A stretch of DNA of 64,000 bases from Rhizobium sp. L51/94 (GTDB taxonomy: Bacteria; Pseudomonadota; Alphaproteobacteria; Rhizobiales; Rhizobiaceae), in the NCBI RefSeq assembly GCF_019355555.1, contig NZ_CP072143.1:1-64000 (forward strand). Direction: 5' to 3'. The first letter of the stretch is position 1, and the number at the start of each line of letters is the position of its first letter. The notes under the pieces are model-generated. The model had not been told where the DNA came from. It ran no database searches and saw only the letters and a list, made by a program, of their open reading frames with translations. Of this stretch, positions 42,938 through 52,467 are shown piece by piece. Made by a program: the position numbers and the translations under genes.

Positions 42938-45900
42938 ATGCCAGCCTTCTTTATCGAACGTCCAGTGTTCGCTTGGGTTCTCGCCATCGCAATTATGCTC
43001 GGGGGGGCGATCTCGCTCTTCCTACTTCCTATTTCCCAGTATCCAGATGTAGCGCCGCCTCAAATCACCGTCACGGCCACCTATCCTGGCGCTTCCCCGG
43101 AAGATACTTACGAAGGCGTGACGCGCCTGATGGAGGAGGAACTGAACGGCGTTCCTCGGCTGCTCTATTATGAATCAACATCCGACGCGGCTGGTTCGAT
43201 CAAGATTACTGTGACATTCGAGCCGGGAACGGTTCCTGAAACGGCGGCCGTCGACGTCCAAAACCGCATCAAACGGGTCGAAGCCAGGCTCCCGGCATCG
43301 ATTGTTCAACAAGGAATCAACGTCGACACAGCGGGGGGCGGAACGCTGCTTTTGGTGGCGCTCACCTCTAAAAGTGGTTCGACGGACGGCATTTCACTCG
43401 GCGATTACATGAGCCGAAACATTGCCAATGAGTTGCGCCGTGTTCCGGGTGTCAGCAACGCCCAACTGTTTGGTAGCGAGCGCGCCATGCGCGTGTGGCT
43501 CAACCCCGACAAATTGCTTGGCCTCAATCTGACGCCCGCCGACGTCACAGCAGCTATCCAGGCCCAAAATGCGCAGGTCGCTGCAGGCCGTCTTGGCACG
43601 TCCCCATCTTTGCCGGATCGCCGCACAACAGGCTCCCTATTGATCAAAGGCCAACTCACCACGCCGGAAGAATTCGGTAAGATCGTGCTTCGCGCAGAAA
43701 CTGACGGCTCGACTGTTCGACTTGGTGACGTGGCGCGAATTGAAGTGGGTGCAGATAGCTATGCGACATCGGTTCGCATCAATGGGAAGCCTGCCGCTGG
43801 AGCTTCCATAGAACTTGCCCCTGGCGGCAACGCGCTGAAGACAGCCACCGCCATTAGGGCTCGCCTGACCGAACTTGCACCCTCCTTTCCGAGTGATATT
43901 GAATATTCCATACCCTACGACACCACACCGTTCGTCAACATTTCTATCGAGCAGGTGCTGATGACGCTTGTCGAGGCAATGGTTCTCGTGTTCGCCGTGA
44001 TGTTCCTCTTCCTCCAGAACTTTCGCTATACGATCATTCCAACCATTGTGGTGCCAATCGCTTTGCTTGGTGCTTGTGGCGTCATGTACGTGCTTGGGTT
44101 CTCCGTCAACGTTCTCACCATGTTCGGCATGGTCCTCGCCATTGGGATTCTGGTGGATGACGCGATTGTCGTTGTCGAGAATGTCGAGCGGATCATGACC
44201 TTAGAAGGGCTTTCACCCAAGGAGGCGACAAAGAAGGCGATGACTGAGATCAGCGGGGCCGTCATTGGCATCACACTGGTTTTGACAGCCGTCTTCGTTC
44301 CTATGGCGTTCTTCCCCGGCGCTGTCGGCGTGATTTACAGGCAGTTTTCTTTAACAATGGTCGCTTCCATTCTTTTCTCGGCGTTCCTAGCCCTTTCACT
44401 GACGCCGGCACTCTGCGCGACGTTTCTTAAGCCCGTCGAGAAAGGCCAGTCTCACACAAAAAAGGGCTTCTTCGGCTGGTTCAACCGAGGCTTTCACCGA
44501 GGGTCGAAGACGTATAGCGGATGGGTGGCAAGCCTTCTGCGAAGGGCAGGTCGGGTGATGCTCGTATATCTCGCCGTGGCTGTGGTGACGGCGTGGATGT
44601 TCCTGCAGCTTCCATCGTCATTCTTGCCCAACGAAGACCAGGGGACGTTGCTGGCTCAGGTCCAGGGGCCAGCCGACGCGACAGCAAAGCGTACGCTCGA
44701 TTCTATCAAGGCCATGGAGAAAATCGTCACCTCAGAACCATCTGTTGAGCGTCTCGTCGCGATCAGCGGGTTTAGTTTCTCTGGATCGGGCGAAAACGCA
44801 GGACTCTCGTTCATCACTCTCAAGGATTGGAGCGAGAGGACGGCCAATCAGTCGGCACAGGCACTGTCGGCAAAGTTCAATGCCGGCTTCCAGATGATCA
44901 AGGATGCAAGTGCCTTCGCATTGTCACCACCTGCAATTTCCGGCCTGGGGAGCACCAACGGCTTCGCATTCCGGCTCCAGGACCGAGGAAATCTGGGGAC
45001 TGCAGCGCTGAACGAAGCGCGCGACCAATTTCTGGCAGAGGCCCGCAAGAGCCCCGTTTTGATTGGGGTGATGGTTGAGGGCCTTTCGGACGCGCCGCAA
45101 ACTGTGCTGACAATCGACCGCGAGAAGGCAAATACTTATGGCGTGACATTTGCCGATATCAACCAGACAATCAGTATTAACCTCGGCTCGTCCTACGTCA
45201 ACGACTTCCCGAACTCCGGACGGATGCAACGCGTGACTGTGCAGGCGGATGCGGGAAAGCGTGGGACCATCTTTGATGTGATGAAACTTACCGTCAGAAA
45301 CGCGGCGGGCGGAATGGTTCCGATTTCAGCATTCGCGAGATACGAATTCACCAAAGGATCCGCACAGATTGTCGGCTACAACGGTTTCCCGGCAGTCCGG
45401 TTCAGCGGGCAGGCAGCAAGCGGGTATTCATCCGGTGACGCCATCACGGAGGTCGAGCGCATCGCCAAGACGCTTCCAGCAGGCTTTGGCTACGAGTGGA
45501 CCGGCCAGTCGCTGCAAGAGATCCAGTCGGGATCGCAAGTTCCGATGCTTCTTGGCCTTTCCGTGCTGCTGGTGTTTCTTTGCCTTGCCGCGCTCTACGA
45601 GAGCTGGGCTATTCCACTCTCTGTGCTGCTCGTCATCCCTCTCGGTATTATCGGGGCTGTTGGCGCGGTGATGCTGCGCGATATGCCCAACGACGTCTAC
45701 TTCAAGGTCGGCCTGATTACGATCATGGGTTTGTCGGCGAAGAACGCTATTCTCATTGTCGAGTTCGCAAAAGACCTAAGGGCTGCTGGCAAGTCGTCAG
45801 TTGACGCTGCGGTCGAGGCGGCGCATCTTCGCTTCAGGCCAATTTTGATGACCTCACTGGCATTTTCCCTTGGCGTTGTACCTCTCGCTATTGCCACTGG

Positions 45901-46072
45901 AGCCGGGTCAGCCAGCCAGACTGCTATCGGTACCGGCGTCCTCGGCGGAATGATATCGGCCACACTTCTAGCAATCTTTTTCGTTCCAGTCTTCTTTGTC
46001 TTCGTGATGAAGTTTACGAAAAGCCAAAAGCAAGCTCAGGCTGTTGAGCGCCCACGAATTGCAGTAGAGTGA
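42938..46072 (+). CDS. HAE1-family RND multidrug efflux pump (MexB/AcrB type)
   Basis: A 1044-residue transporter, the normal length for AcrB. It begins MPAFFIERPVFAWVLAIAIM, with twelve membrane helices and two large periplasmic loops. The proton-relay aspartates are in GILVDDAIVVVEN, the relay Lys in GLSAKNAILIVEFAKD, and the signature GFAFRLQDRG is present. It exports hydrophobic or amphiphilic drugs, powered by proton influx. The frame opens at 42884, but ATG 42938 is the conserved start. No TolC/OprM-type channel gene adjoins, so it must use one encoded elsewhere. Confidence 0.96.
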   Translation: MPAFFIERPVFAWVLAIAIMLGGAISLFLLPISQYPDVAPPQITVTATYPGASPEDTYEGVTRLMEEELNGVPRLLYYESTSDAAGSIKITVTFEPGTVPETAAVDVQNRIKRVEARLPASIVQQGINVDTAGGGTLLLVALTSKSGSTDGISLGDYMSRNIANELRRVPGVSNAQLFGSERAMRVWLNPDKLLGLNLTPADVTAAIQAQNAQVAAGRLGTSPSLPDRRTTGSLLIKGQLTTPEEFGKIVLRAETDGSTVRLGDVARIEVGADSYATSVRINGKPAAGASIELAPGGNALKTATAIRARLTELAPSFPSDIEYSIPYDTTPFVNISIEQVLMTLVEAMVLVFAVMFLFLQNFRYTIIPTIVVPIALLGACGVMYVLGFSVNVLTMFGMVLAIGILVDDAIVVVENVERIMTLEGLSPKEATKKAMTEISGAVIGITLVLTAVFVPMAFFPGAVGVIYRQFSLTMVASILFSAFLALSLTPALCATFLKPVEKGQSHTKKGFFGWFNRGFHRGSKTYSGWVASLLRRAGRVMLVYLAVAVVTAWMFLQLPSSFLPNEDQGTLLAQVQGPADATAKRTLDSIKAMEKIVTSEPSVERLVAISGFSFSGSGENAGLSFITLKDWSERTANQSAQALSAKFNAGFQMIKDASAFALSPPAISGLGSTNGFAFRLQDRGNLGTAALNEARDQFLAEARKSPVLIGVMVEGLSDAPQTVLTIDREKANTYGVTFADINQTISINLGSSYVNDFPNSGRMQRVTVQADAGKRGTIFDVMKLTVRNAAGGMVPISAFARYEFTKGSAQIVGYNGFPAVRFSGQAASGYSSGDAITEVERIAKTLPAGFGYEWTGQSLQEIQSGSQVPMLLGLSVLLVFLCLAALYESWAIPLSVLLVIPLGIIGAVGAVMLRDMPNDVYFKVGLITIMGLSAKNAILIVEFAKDLRAAGKSSVDAAVEAAHLRFRPILMTSLAFSLGVVPLAIATGAGSASQTAIGTGVLGGMISATLLAIFFVPVFFVFVMKFTKSQKQAQAVERPRIAVE

Positions 46073-46280
46073 CGCCTAGGCCAGATATTCACTGGTCAGT
46101 GCTTGATGCCCTTCATGGGAAAAACTGAAGCCCGTGCTTGGTCGGAGGATTAATTCGTCTGAATGCAACAATAAGTCGTTCATCTTCAATCGTAAGCCGA
46201 TTTGTTGATCGGCCGGCTGACTGCTTCAGTCTAGGACAGGCTTAATTGGAATGTCGGACTGGCTTTGTGAAACAATGAAA

Positions 46281-46310
46281 GCAGCGACCCACCAATGTGT
46301 GAGCCGCTGC
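46281..46310 (-). terminator. stem-loop after leftward binding-protein gene
   Basis: GCAGCG (46281-46286) pairs with CGCTGC (46305-46310); on the minus strand the stem is followed by TTTCATTGTTT. It lies 17 bases beyond the stop of the binding-protein gene at 46327 and probably also separates it from the convergent RND operon. Confidence 0.55.
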
Positions 46311-46326
46311 AATCAGTTGAAAGTTA

Positions 46327-47334
46327 CTACTTTACGGCTAGGAATTTGTCAGCGTTCTCGGATGTGACATAAGTCCAGGGAACCGGATAGAGCTTGGCGG
46401 TGCCATCGCCCCAAGGCATTTGAGGATATTCACTCCAGCAATCCGACAGCGGCTTATAGGAGTCGCCAATAACCTTGCGCAGCGCAACGTCAACGGCCCC
46501 TTGTGCTTGAGTATGGGCGTCCTGGCGTATCGACAAGATCATTTCGCCATTCTTGACGGCTCTGATGGCGTCGGTCACACCATCGATGCCGACAACCGGA
46601 ATTGTCTTAGGGTCTATACCTGCCGCTTTCATCGCAGCGATCGCACCTAGACCCATCTCGTCGTTCTGAGCAAGGACTCCCTGTATCTTGCTCTTGTGCG
46701 ACGTGAGCCAATTCTGCATCAGCACCATGCCCTCGGAGCGCGACCAGTTGCCGGTCTTGCGTTCAAGAACGGTGATATCCTTGTTGGCATCGAGGGCGGT
46801 TTTGTTACCTTTCGTCCTCAACTCCTGGCCAAGGTTTCCTTCAGGTCCGATGAGCACAACGATATTGCCTTTGCCGCCCATCGCCTTGAAAAGCACTTCC
46901 GCTTCATATTGTCCAGCCGCGACGTCGTCCGAGCCAACGAACGACACAAGCTCGTCGCTCTTCGACGGACCATTCGAGCCGACGACCGGGAGACCGCGCA
47001 ATTCGGCTTTGTGAATCACGCCCTTGGCGGCATAGCTGTCGATCGGGATGTAGATCGCCACGTCATACTTCTGCGTCACCATCAGGTCGAACTGCGAAGC
47101 CTGGGTGGAATGGTCGTAGTTACCGTCAAACACTGTGATCTCCGCCAAACCATTGGAAAAGGCCGGGTGTTTCTTGATTTCGCTTGCCCAGATCTGGGCA
47201 TATTCGTTTTTCAGACCATAGACCGCGGCTCCCACCTTCACGGGCTTTGTTCCCGCTGCGAACGCTGCCCTTCCGGCCAGCGGCAGCATGCCCGCCGCGG
47301 CTAGCAGCCTCAGTGTATTTCTCCGAGTAATCAT
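46327..47334 (-). CDS. CUT2-type sugar ABC transporter, substrate-binding protein (cassette 1)
   Basis: A 335-residue periplasmic-binding-protein-like I (RbsB type) protein with a Tat-like leader (TRRNTLRLLAAAGMLPLAGR). Mature sequence shows the LacI-fold pattern: VKVGAAVYGLKNEYAQIW, YDVAIYIPIDSYAAKG, GLPVVGSNGP, GVLAQNDEMGLGAIAAMKAA, VVGIDGVTDAIRAVK. ATG 47334 follows GGAGGA; a TTG at 47346 is in frame but is part of that site. It is paralogous to the protein at 59114-60127. It follows permease and ATPase genes on the same strand. The ligand is likely a polyol or rare sugar. Confidence 0.93.
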   Translation of the reverse strand: MITRRNTLRLLAAAGMLPLAGRAAFAAGTKPVKVGAAVYGLKNEYAQIWASEIKKHPAFSNGLAEITVFDGNYDHSTQASQFDLMVTQKYDVAIYIPIDSYAAKGVIHKAELRGLPVVGSNGPSKSDELVSFVGSDDVAAGQYEAEVLFKAMGGKGNIVVLIGPEGNLGQELRTKGNKTALDANKDITVLERKTGNWSRSEGMVLMQNWLTSHKSKIQGVLAQNDEMGLGAIAAMKAAGIDPKTIPVVGIDGVTDAIRAVKNGEMILSIRQDAHTQAQGAVDVALRKVIGDSYKPLSDCWSEYPQMPWGDGTAKLYPVPWTYVTSENADKFLAVK

Positions 47335-47455
47335 CGCTTCCTCCAATTATGTGCAATGACGCGGGTGCACATCTCCCGAACGTGAGCGAAGAGGGCGACC
47401 CCTCTCCACAATGATGGTTGGTTTCGACCAGCGGCTACCGAGGCGATCGCTGCGT

Positions 47456-48418
47456 TTATCTTGCCCGCGCTCGTACGGTGTCCAGAAACACAGCGGAAAC
47501 GATCACCAGGCCCTTGATGACCTGCTTGTTGCCCGAGTCGACGGAGAGAAGATCGAGGCCGTTGTTGATGACGCCGATCAGCAGGGCGCCAAGAATCGTG
47601 CCGACCACGCCGCCGCGGCCGCCGGCAAGGCTGGTGCCGCCGATCACCACAGCCGCGATCGCATCGAGCTCGTAGCCAAGACCGGCCTGCAGGGAGGCTG
47701 ACGTCGCGCGCGATGTGAAGATGATGCCGGACAGCGCGGCACAAACGCCGCTGATAAGATAGACTGAGAATTTGATGAAGCCGATATTGACGCCTGCCGT
47801 CCGCGCACCGCGCTCGTTGCCGCCGACGGCGTAGACGTAGCGGCCGAAACGGGTGAACTTCAGGACCAGGAACGAGATGATGGCGACGACGGCAAAGATA
47901 TAGACGGAGTACTGAATGCCCCAGAGCTGCCCGTTGCCGATCATCATGAAATTGTCGGAGAGATCGGAAATCTGCGATCCGTGGTTATAGATCTGCGTCA
48001 GTCCGCGACCGGCACTGAGCATCCCGAGGGTAACAATAAACGGAGGAATGCTTCTCGACCCGGCAATGATCGCGCCATTGATCGCACCCGCGGCTGCGCC
48101 GACGGCCAACCCGACCAGCAATGCCGCAGCCATCCCGAGGTCGAGATCGGACGCGGTCACGACACTCGCGGACACGATACCGGCGAGCGCCAGAATGGAG
48201 CCGACCGAAAGGTCGATGCCGGCTGCCAGGATGACGAAGGTCAGCCCAACTGCCATGATGCCGTTGATCGACACCTGTGCCAGGATATTGCCGATGTTGT
48301 CCCAAGTCGCAAAATACGGGCTGGCAAACGACAGGAAAATGCAGAGGACGACAAAGCCGGCGGCAATTCCGTAGCGCGAGGCCATGTCGATCAGGCTTGC
48401 ATGGTTGATTCTGGACAT
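47456..48418 (-). CDS. CUT2-type sugar ABC transporter, permease (cassette 1)
   Basis: A 320-residue RbsC-type permease with eight to ten membrane helices and the family signatures AVGLTFVILAAGIDLSVGSI, FIVTLGMLSAGRGLTQIY, VYAVGGNERGARTAGVNI and YELDAIAAVVIGGTSLAGGR. The frame is open to 48685, but ATG 48416-48418 (MSRINHASLIDMAS) aligns with relatives and lies 11 bases after the ATPase stop. It forms the membrane channel with the ATPase at 48430 and the binding protein at 46327. Confidence 0.95.
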   Translation of the reverse strand: MSRINHASLIDMASRYGIAAGFVVLCIFLSFASPYFATWDNIGNILAQVSINGIMAVGLTFVILAAGIDLSVGSILALAGIVSASVVTASDLDLGMAAALLVGLAVGAAAGAINGAIIAGSRSIPPFIVTLGMLSAGRGLTQIYNHGSQISDLSDNFMMIGNGQLWGIQYSVYIFAVVAIISFLVLKFTRFGRYVYAVGGNERGARTAGVNIGFIKFSVYLISGVCAALSGIIFTSRATSASLQAGLGYELDAIAAVVIGGTSLAGGRGGVVGTILGALLIGVINNGLDLLSVDSGNKQVIKGLVIVSAVFLDTVRARAR

Positions 48419-48429
48419 GAAATTGTCTT

Positions 48430-49953
48430 TCACGATGCGAGATGAAGAAGGTGTTCGTGGGTGGCGTCGGCGGCGAGGATGTCGCCAACAATCCTGCCGC
48501 GCCGGAACACCAGAATTCGGTCTGCGACCTGGAGGATTTCGTCGAGCTCCGACGACACCACCAGGGCGGTTTTCCCGTCTGCGACGAAAGTCCGCAGGAA
48601 TGCGTAGATCGCCTGCTTGGCACCCTCGTCGATGCCACGTGTCGGCTCGTCGCACAGCAGGATGCGCGGGTTGGTTACCAGGCATCTGGATAGGACGACC
48701 TTCTGCTGATTACCCCCGGAGAGATCCTGGACGTCGTCTTCCGCCGATCCCATGCGCAGGGAAAAGGCCTGCGCCATCTCCGCGACGATCTTCTTTTCGC
48801 TGCGACGCTTGACAAAGCCGAACGACGAATATTTGCGCAGCGCGGACAGAGAGATGTTCTCCCGGATAGGGCGACACAGGATCAGGCCGGTCTCCTTCCG
48901 GTCTTCGGTCGCGAGCGCCATCCGCTTCGAGATCGCGTCTTGCGGCGAGGAAACCGTGACGCGTTTTCCGTCGATTTGGAGCTCGCCTTTATCCTGTTTT
49001 GTGATGCCGAACAGGGCATCCAGAAATTCGCTTCGCCCGGCGCCCATCAGCCCGAACACGCCGAGAATTTCCCGCTCGCGCAGTTTAAGGCTGATGTTCT
49101 GGAACTGGTCGCCCCTGGAGTAGTCCTTGACCTCGAGGACTGTCGCCCCCGGCTCGCGCTGATCCGCCGATAGTGGCTTGACGGCGCGGCCTACGATTAG
49201 CCGCACCAGTTCCTCCCGGTCGATGTCGTGAAGCTTGCCGGCTTGGACGAAAGCGCCATCGCGGAAGACGGTATAGTCTTCGGCAATCCGGAACAGTTCG
49301 CTCAGGCGATGCGAGACGTAGACGACGCCGACGCCTTGTCGTGTTAGTGACCGAATCGCCTCGAAGAGGATATCGGTTTCCGCCTCGCCGATGGCCGAGG
49401 TCGGTTCGTCCATGATCAGAACCTTGCTATTCTGACTGATCGCCTTGGCGATTTCGACCAGCTGTATCTTGGCGATAGACAGGTCGCCGGCGCGTGCCCT
49501 CGGATCTATCGGGAATTTCAACCGATCGAGTAACTCTTGCGCGTTCTTGAATAGAGTCGGGTAATCGACGACGCCGAAGCGGGTGGGCTCACGGCCAAGA
49601 AAGATATTCTCCGCGACCGTCGCCTCGAGAATGGGTCTGAGCTCTTGGGTGATGATCGCGATTCCGGCCTCCAGCGCTTCTCGCGGCGACCCGAAGTGCA
49701 CAGGCGCACCATCTAGATCTATCTGCCCATCGTCGGGACGGGTCAGCCCCATCAGGATGCTGAGGAAAGTCGATTTTCCAGCGCCATTGCCGCCACACAA
49801 TGCATGCACCGACCCTGGCCGCAGTTCGAGACGTCCATCGGTCAGCGCTGCGACATGACCATAGGTCTTCTTGATGCCGCTGGCCGACAACAGGAGGCCT
49901 GGGACGGCGGCGGGGATGCCGTGCCGTGGCGCTGTTTCGATAGAATTCGCCAT
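48430..49953 (-). CDS. CUT2-type sugar ABC transporter, double ATPase (cassette 1)
   Basis: A 507-residue RbsA/XylG/MglA-type protein with two fused nucleotide-binding domains. Domain 1: Walker A GGNGAGKST, Q-loop ITQELRPI, Walker B LIMDEPTSAIG. Domain 2: degenerate Walker A GLMGAGRSE, signature LSGGNQQKVVLSRCL, Walker B ILLCDEPTRGIDEG. ATG 49953 follows GGGAGGAG; the longer frame to 50154 runs into the promoter region. It drives uptake through the permease. It heads the leftward operon, facing the epimerase gene. Confidence 0.95.
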   Translation of the reverse strand: MANSIETAPRHGIPAAVPGLLLSASGIKKTYGHVAALTDGRLELRPGSVHALCGGNGAGKSTFLSILMGLTRPDDGQIDLDGAPVHFGSPREALEAGIAIITQELRPILEATVAENIFLGREPTRFGVVDYPTLFKNAQELLDRLKFPIDPRARAGDLSIAKIQLVEIAKAISQNSKVLIMDEPTSAIGEAETDILFEAIRSLTRQGVGVVYVSHRLSELFRIAEDYTVFRDGAFVQAGKLHDIDREELVRLIVGRAVKPLSADQREPGATVLEVKDYSRGDQFQNISLKLREREILGVFGLMGAGRSEFLDALFGITKQDKGELQIDGKRVTVSSPQDAISKRMALATEDRKETGLILCRPIRENISLSALRKYSSFGFVKRRSEKKIVAEMAQAFSLRMGSAEDDVQDLSGGNQQKVVLSRCLVTNPRILLCDEPTRGIDEGAKQAIYAFLRTFVADGKTALVVSSELDEILQVADRILVFRRGRIVGDILAADATHEHLLHLAS

Positions 49954-50261
49954 ACGATCTCCTCCCGAAAAACCTTCAAGTCTCCCGCTTGAAGCGCTTT
50001 CATAAACTACATGCAAAAAATCTGCAACATTTCGTTGGGTAAACGTGCAAATATTAGTCATTGCGTTGCAGCAGAATGATGTCTGTGATAAAAGCATTGC
50101 GATTAACTGTCCGAAATTGCTTATATAAACGGCGTTCGCAATTGCAAACGGCAACTTATGGCATAAAATTTTCGCTGTTCCTGCCGATTATTTAGTTGCA
50201 TTAACATACATATATGGCCTAATCAAACGTCATGTACAGCATAAGCTACGGAGGTAAGGGC
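49954..50261. promoter_or_regulatory. divergent promoter region with repeated TTGCA/TGCAA motifs
   Basis: 308 bases between the leftward transporter operon and the rightward catabolic operon, clearly AT-richer than the genes. TGCAA or TTGCA occurs repeatedly (near 50011, 50022, 50045, 50065, 50140 and 50197), including CGCAATTGCAAACG around 50134-50147. ROK repressors bind AT-rich repeated sites, and the ROK gene is downstream, so these are candidate operators. The ribosome site ACGGAGG (about 50248) fixes the epimerase start. Confidence 0.55.
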
Positions 50262-51149
50262 ATGCGACGCTTGGGAATTCACTCATTTGTATGGACTGGC
50301 GGCCAATCTCAGGACGGGCTGGAGATGGCGCTCAGGAAGACAGCCGAGCACGGCTATCGCACGATAGAGTTCGCCTATCTGCGGCCCGAGATATTCAACT
50401 TAGACAAACTCGCAAAGCTGGCACAATCGCTCGACGTCGAGATCGGTGTGACGATGGGCCTGTCGCTGGACAAGGACGTGTCGAGCGAGAACGCCGAAGA
50501 AGTCGCCGGCGGCAAAGCGGTGTTGGCCGATGCTATCCGGGCGGTCCGTGACATCGGCGGCAACAAGCTTGGAGGCATCCTCTATTCAGCCCACACCAAG
50601 TATAACCGCCAGCCGACCAAAAAGGGCTGGGACAACAGTGTTGCAGCGATCGCAAAGACCGCGGATGTCGCCAAGGAAGCCGGCGTGGACCTCGTTCTCG
50701 AACTGGTCAACCGGTTTGAGACAAATCTGCTAAACACCACGGCGCAGGGGCTGCGCTTCATCGAAGAAACCCGATCCGATCACGTTCGGCTGCACCTCGA
50801 CACCTTCCATATGAACATGGAGGAATCAAACCCGGCCGCAGCGATCCGGCTGGCCGGCGACAAGATCGGCTATTTCCATATCGGCGAGAGCAATCGCGGT
50901 TACCTCGGCGATGGTACGATCAACTTCGACTTGATCTTCGATGCATTGCTAGACATCGACTACCAACGCGACATCGTGTTCGAAAGCTTCTCGACCGCCG
51001 TTGTCGACGAAGGCCTGTCTCTGGCCTGCGCGATCTGGCGCGATACCTGGACCGAGAACGACCCCCTAGCCGCGCATGCGAAACGTTATATCGAGCTGAA
51101 GATGGACGAAGCAAAGCGTCGCCGCTCCACCAACGCGCGGCTCCGTTAA
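50262..51149 (+). CDS. ketose 3-epimerase (D-tagatose/D-psicose 3-epimerase-like)
   Basis: A 295-residue TIM-barrel protein of the sugar-phosphate isomerase/epimerase family. The metal and catalytic residues of D-tagatose 3-epimerases are all seen: E147 (LELVNRFETN), D180 (LHLDTFHMNMEE), H206 (YFHIGESNRG) and E241 (FESF). These enzymes invert C3 of free ketohexoses, for example D-tagatose to D-sorbose or D-psicose to D-fructose, in the cytoplasm. The start at 50262 is set by GGAGG; a longer frame begins at 50232. It is the first gene of the rightward catabolic operon. Confidence 0.88.
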   Translation: MRRLGIHSFVWTGGQSQDGLEMALRKTAEHGYRTIEFAYLRPEIFNLDKLAKLAQSLDVEIGVTMGLSLDKDVSSENAEEVAGGKAVLADAIRAVRDIGGNKLGGILYSAHTKYNRQPTKKGWDNSVAAIAKTADVAKEAGVDLVLELVNRFETNLLNTTAQGLRFIEETRSDHVRLHLDTFHMNMEESNPAAAIRLAGDKIGYFHIGESNRGYLGDGTINFDLIFDALLDIDYQRDIVFESFSTAVVDEGLSLACAIWRDTWTENDPLAAHAKRYIELKMDEAKRRRSTNARLR

Positions 51150-51213
51150 ACCTTTAGACGATCTGTCCCGACGGTGTAGAGTTGGGACAGATTAACATTT
51201 TCGGATTGAAAAA

Positions 51214-52467
51214 GTGAACGATATCGCCTCACCAGGAAGCTCCCCTCGTCGCATCAGGCAGACCAACGTCGCTGCAGCTCTCAGGAGCCTGTACACGTTC
51301 GGGTGCATGAGCCGCGCGGATTTGGCCAGACGGCTTGGCCTGAACCGATCGTCTTCGGGACAGATCGTCGTGGAACTGACCGAGAGCGGTTTTGTCCATG
51401 AAGTCGAGGAGTCCAGTGACCGTAAGGGCGAGCAATCCCGTGCCGGGCGACCGGGGATTCTGTTGGAGCTTGTGCCGGATGCGGCTTTCTTCTTCGGCAT
51501 CGAAATCGGCGTGGAGCATATCGCCGCTGTGATTATCGACCTGTGCGGTCAGGTCCATTCCTTCCGCACCCAGGCTTTCGACGCCCCCAGCAGGAGCGTC
51601 GAACAGGCGGTGAGGCAAGCATTCGAGCTTGCGCTCGGCGACATCGAAGGCAAAGTGCTGCAGCGCTGTCGCGGCCTCGGGCTGTCGGCGCCCGCCCATG
51701 TCGACGCGCATGGATTTGTCAGCCTGGCGCCGATCATCGGCTGGCGCAACGTGCCTTTGTCGCAGATCGCCAAGGCAGCCTTTCCTTTCGACGTGCCGAT
51801 CATCATCGAAAACGACGCCAACGCCTTCGCCATCGGCGACAGCTACAAGCACGGCCATTCCGGCGTGACGCTGTTCCTGTTGATGGAAACCGGGGTCGGC
51901 GGCGGCGTGCTCGTCGATGGCAAGCTGTTCCGTGGCGGACACGGTCTGGCGGGTGAAATTGGCCACACGCTGGTCCCGGGCAGTGGCGGCCAGAGATTCG
52001 AACAGTTGATTGGACGGGAAGCGCTGGTCTCGCAATATCGACTGGCGAAGGGAGACGGCACCGTCGACTTGGCAGAATTTCTGGATGACGTCCGGGATCG
52101 GGTTCCCGCGGCCGTGACGATCGCCGAGACTTGGTCGAGACACCTGGCGCTTGCGCTGACGCAGGCCTGTCGCCTGCTCGATCCCAACAGGATCGTGCTG
52201 GGCGGTTCCGTCGCATCCCTCTACCCGATGGTCTCCGCCCGGGTGGCCGTCTACATGGCCGAGGGCCAGGAAATCGCCTTTCCGGCGCCGCAGATCGTCG
52301 TCGATGAAGACGCAGAGCTCGGCTCGGCCTTCGGCGCAGCCTGTCTTCTGCATCAGCGGTTTCTGTCGCTCGAGAGCGACACCTTCGCCGGCGAAGACAC
52401 AACGCAAATTGGTGCGGCCGGCGGCGAAGCGCCGCCGCCGACGAATGACGAAAGACAACGCACATGA
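51214..52467 (+). CDS. ROK-family transcriptional repressor
   Basis: A 417-residue protein starting with GTG 51214. A winged helix (residues 13-70, [40 protein letters not shown]) precedes the ROK domain (85-390), which shows [18 protein letters not shown], the sugar-site segment [27 protein letters not shown] and [11 protein letters not shown]. The ROK zinc motif (CxCGxxGCxE) after the His is replaced by [10 protein letters not shown], so zinc is probably not bound. It overlaps the kinase gene by 4 bases (ATGA). It likely represses the flanking operons until a sugar binds. Confidence 0.92.
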   Translation: MNDIASPGSSPRRIRQTNVAAALRSLYTFGCMSRADLARRLGLNRSSSGQIVVELTESGFVHEVEESSDRKGEQSRAGRPGILLELVPDAAFFFGIEIGVEHIAAVIIDLCGQVHSFRTQAFDAPSRSVEQAVRQAFELALGDIEGKVLQRCRGLGLSAPAHVDAHGFVSLAPIIGWRNVPLSQIAKAAFPFDVPIIIENDANAFAIGDSYKHGHSGVTLFLLMETGVGGGVLVDGKLFRGGHGLAGEIGHTLVPGSGGQRFEQLIGREALVSQYRLAKGDGTVDLAEFLDDVRDRVPAAVTIAETWSRHLALALTQACRLLDPNRIVLGGSVASLYPMVSARVAVYMAEGQEIAFPAPQIVVDEDAELGSAFGAACLLHQRFLSLESDTFAGEDTTQIGAAGGEAPPPTNDERQRT

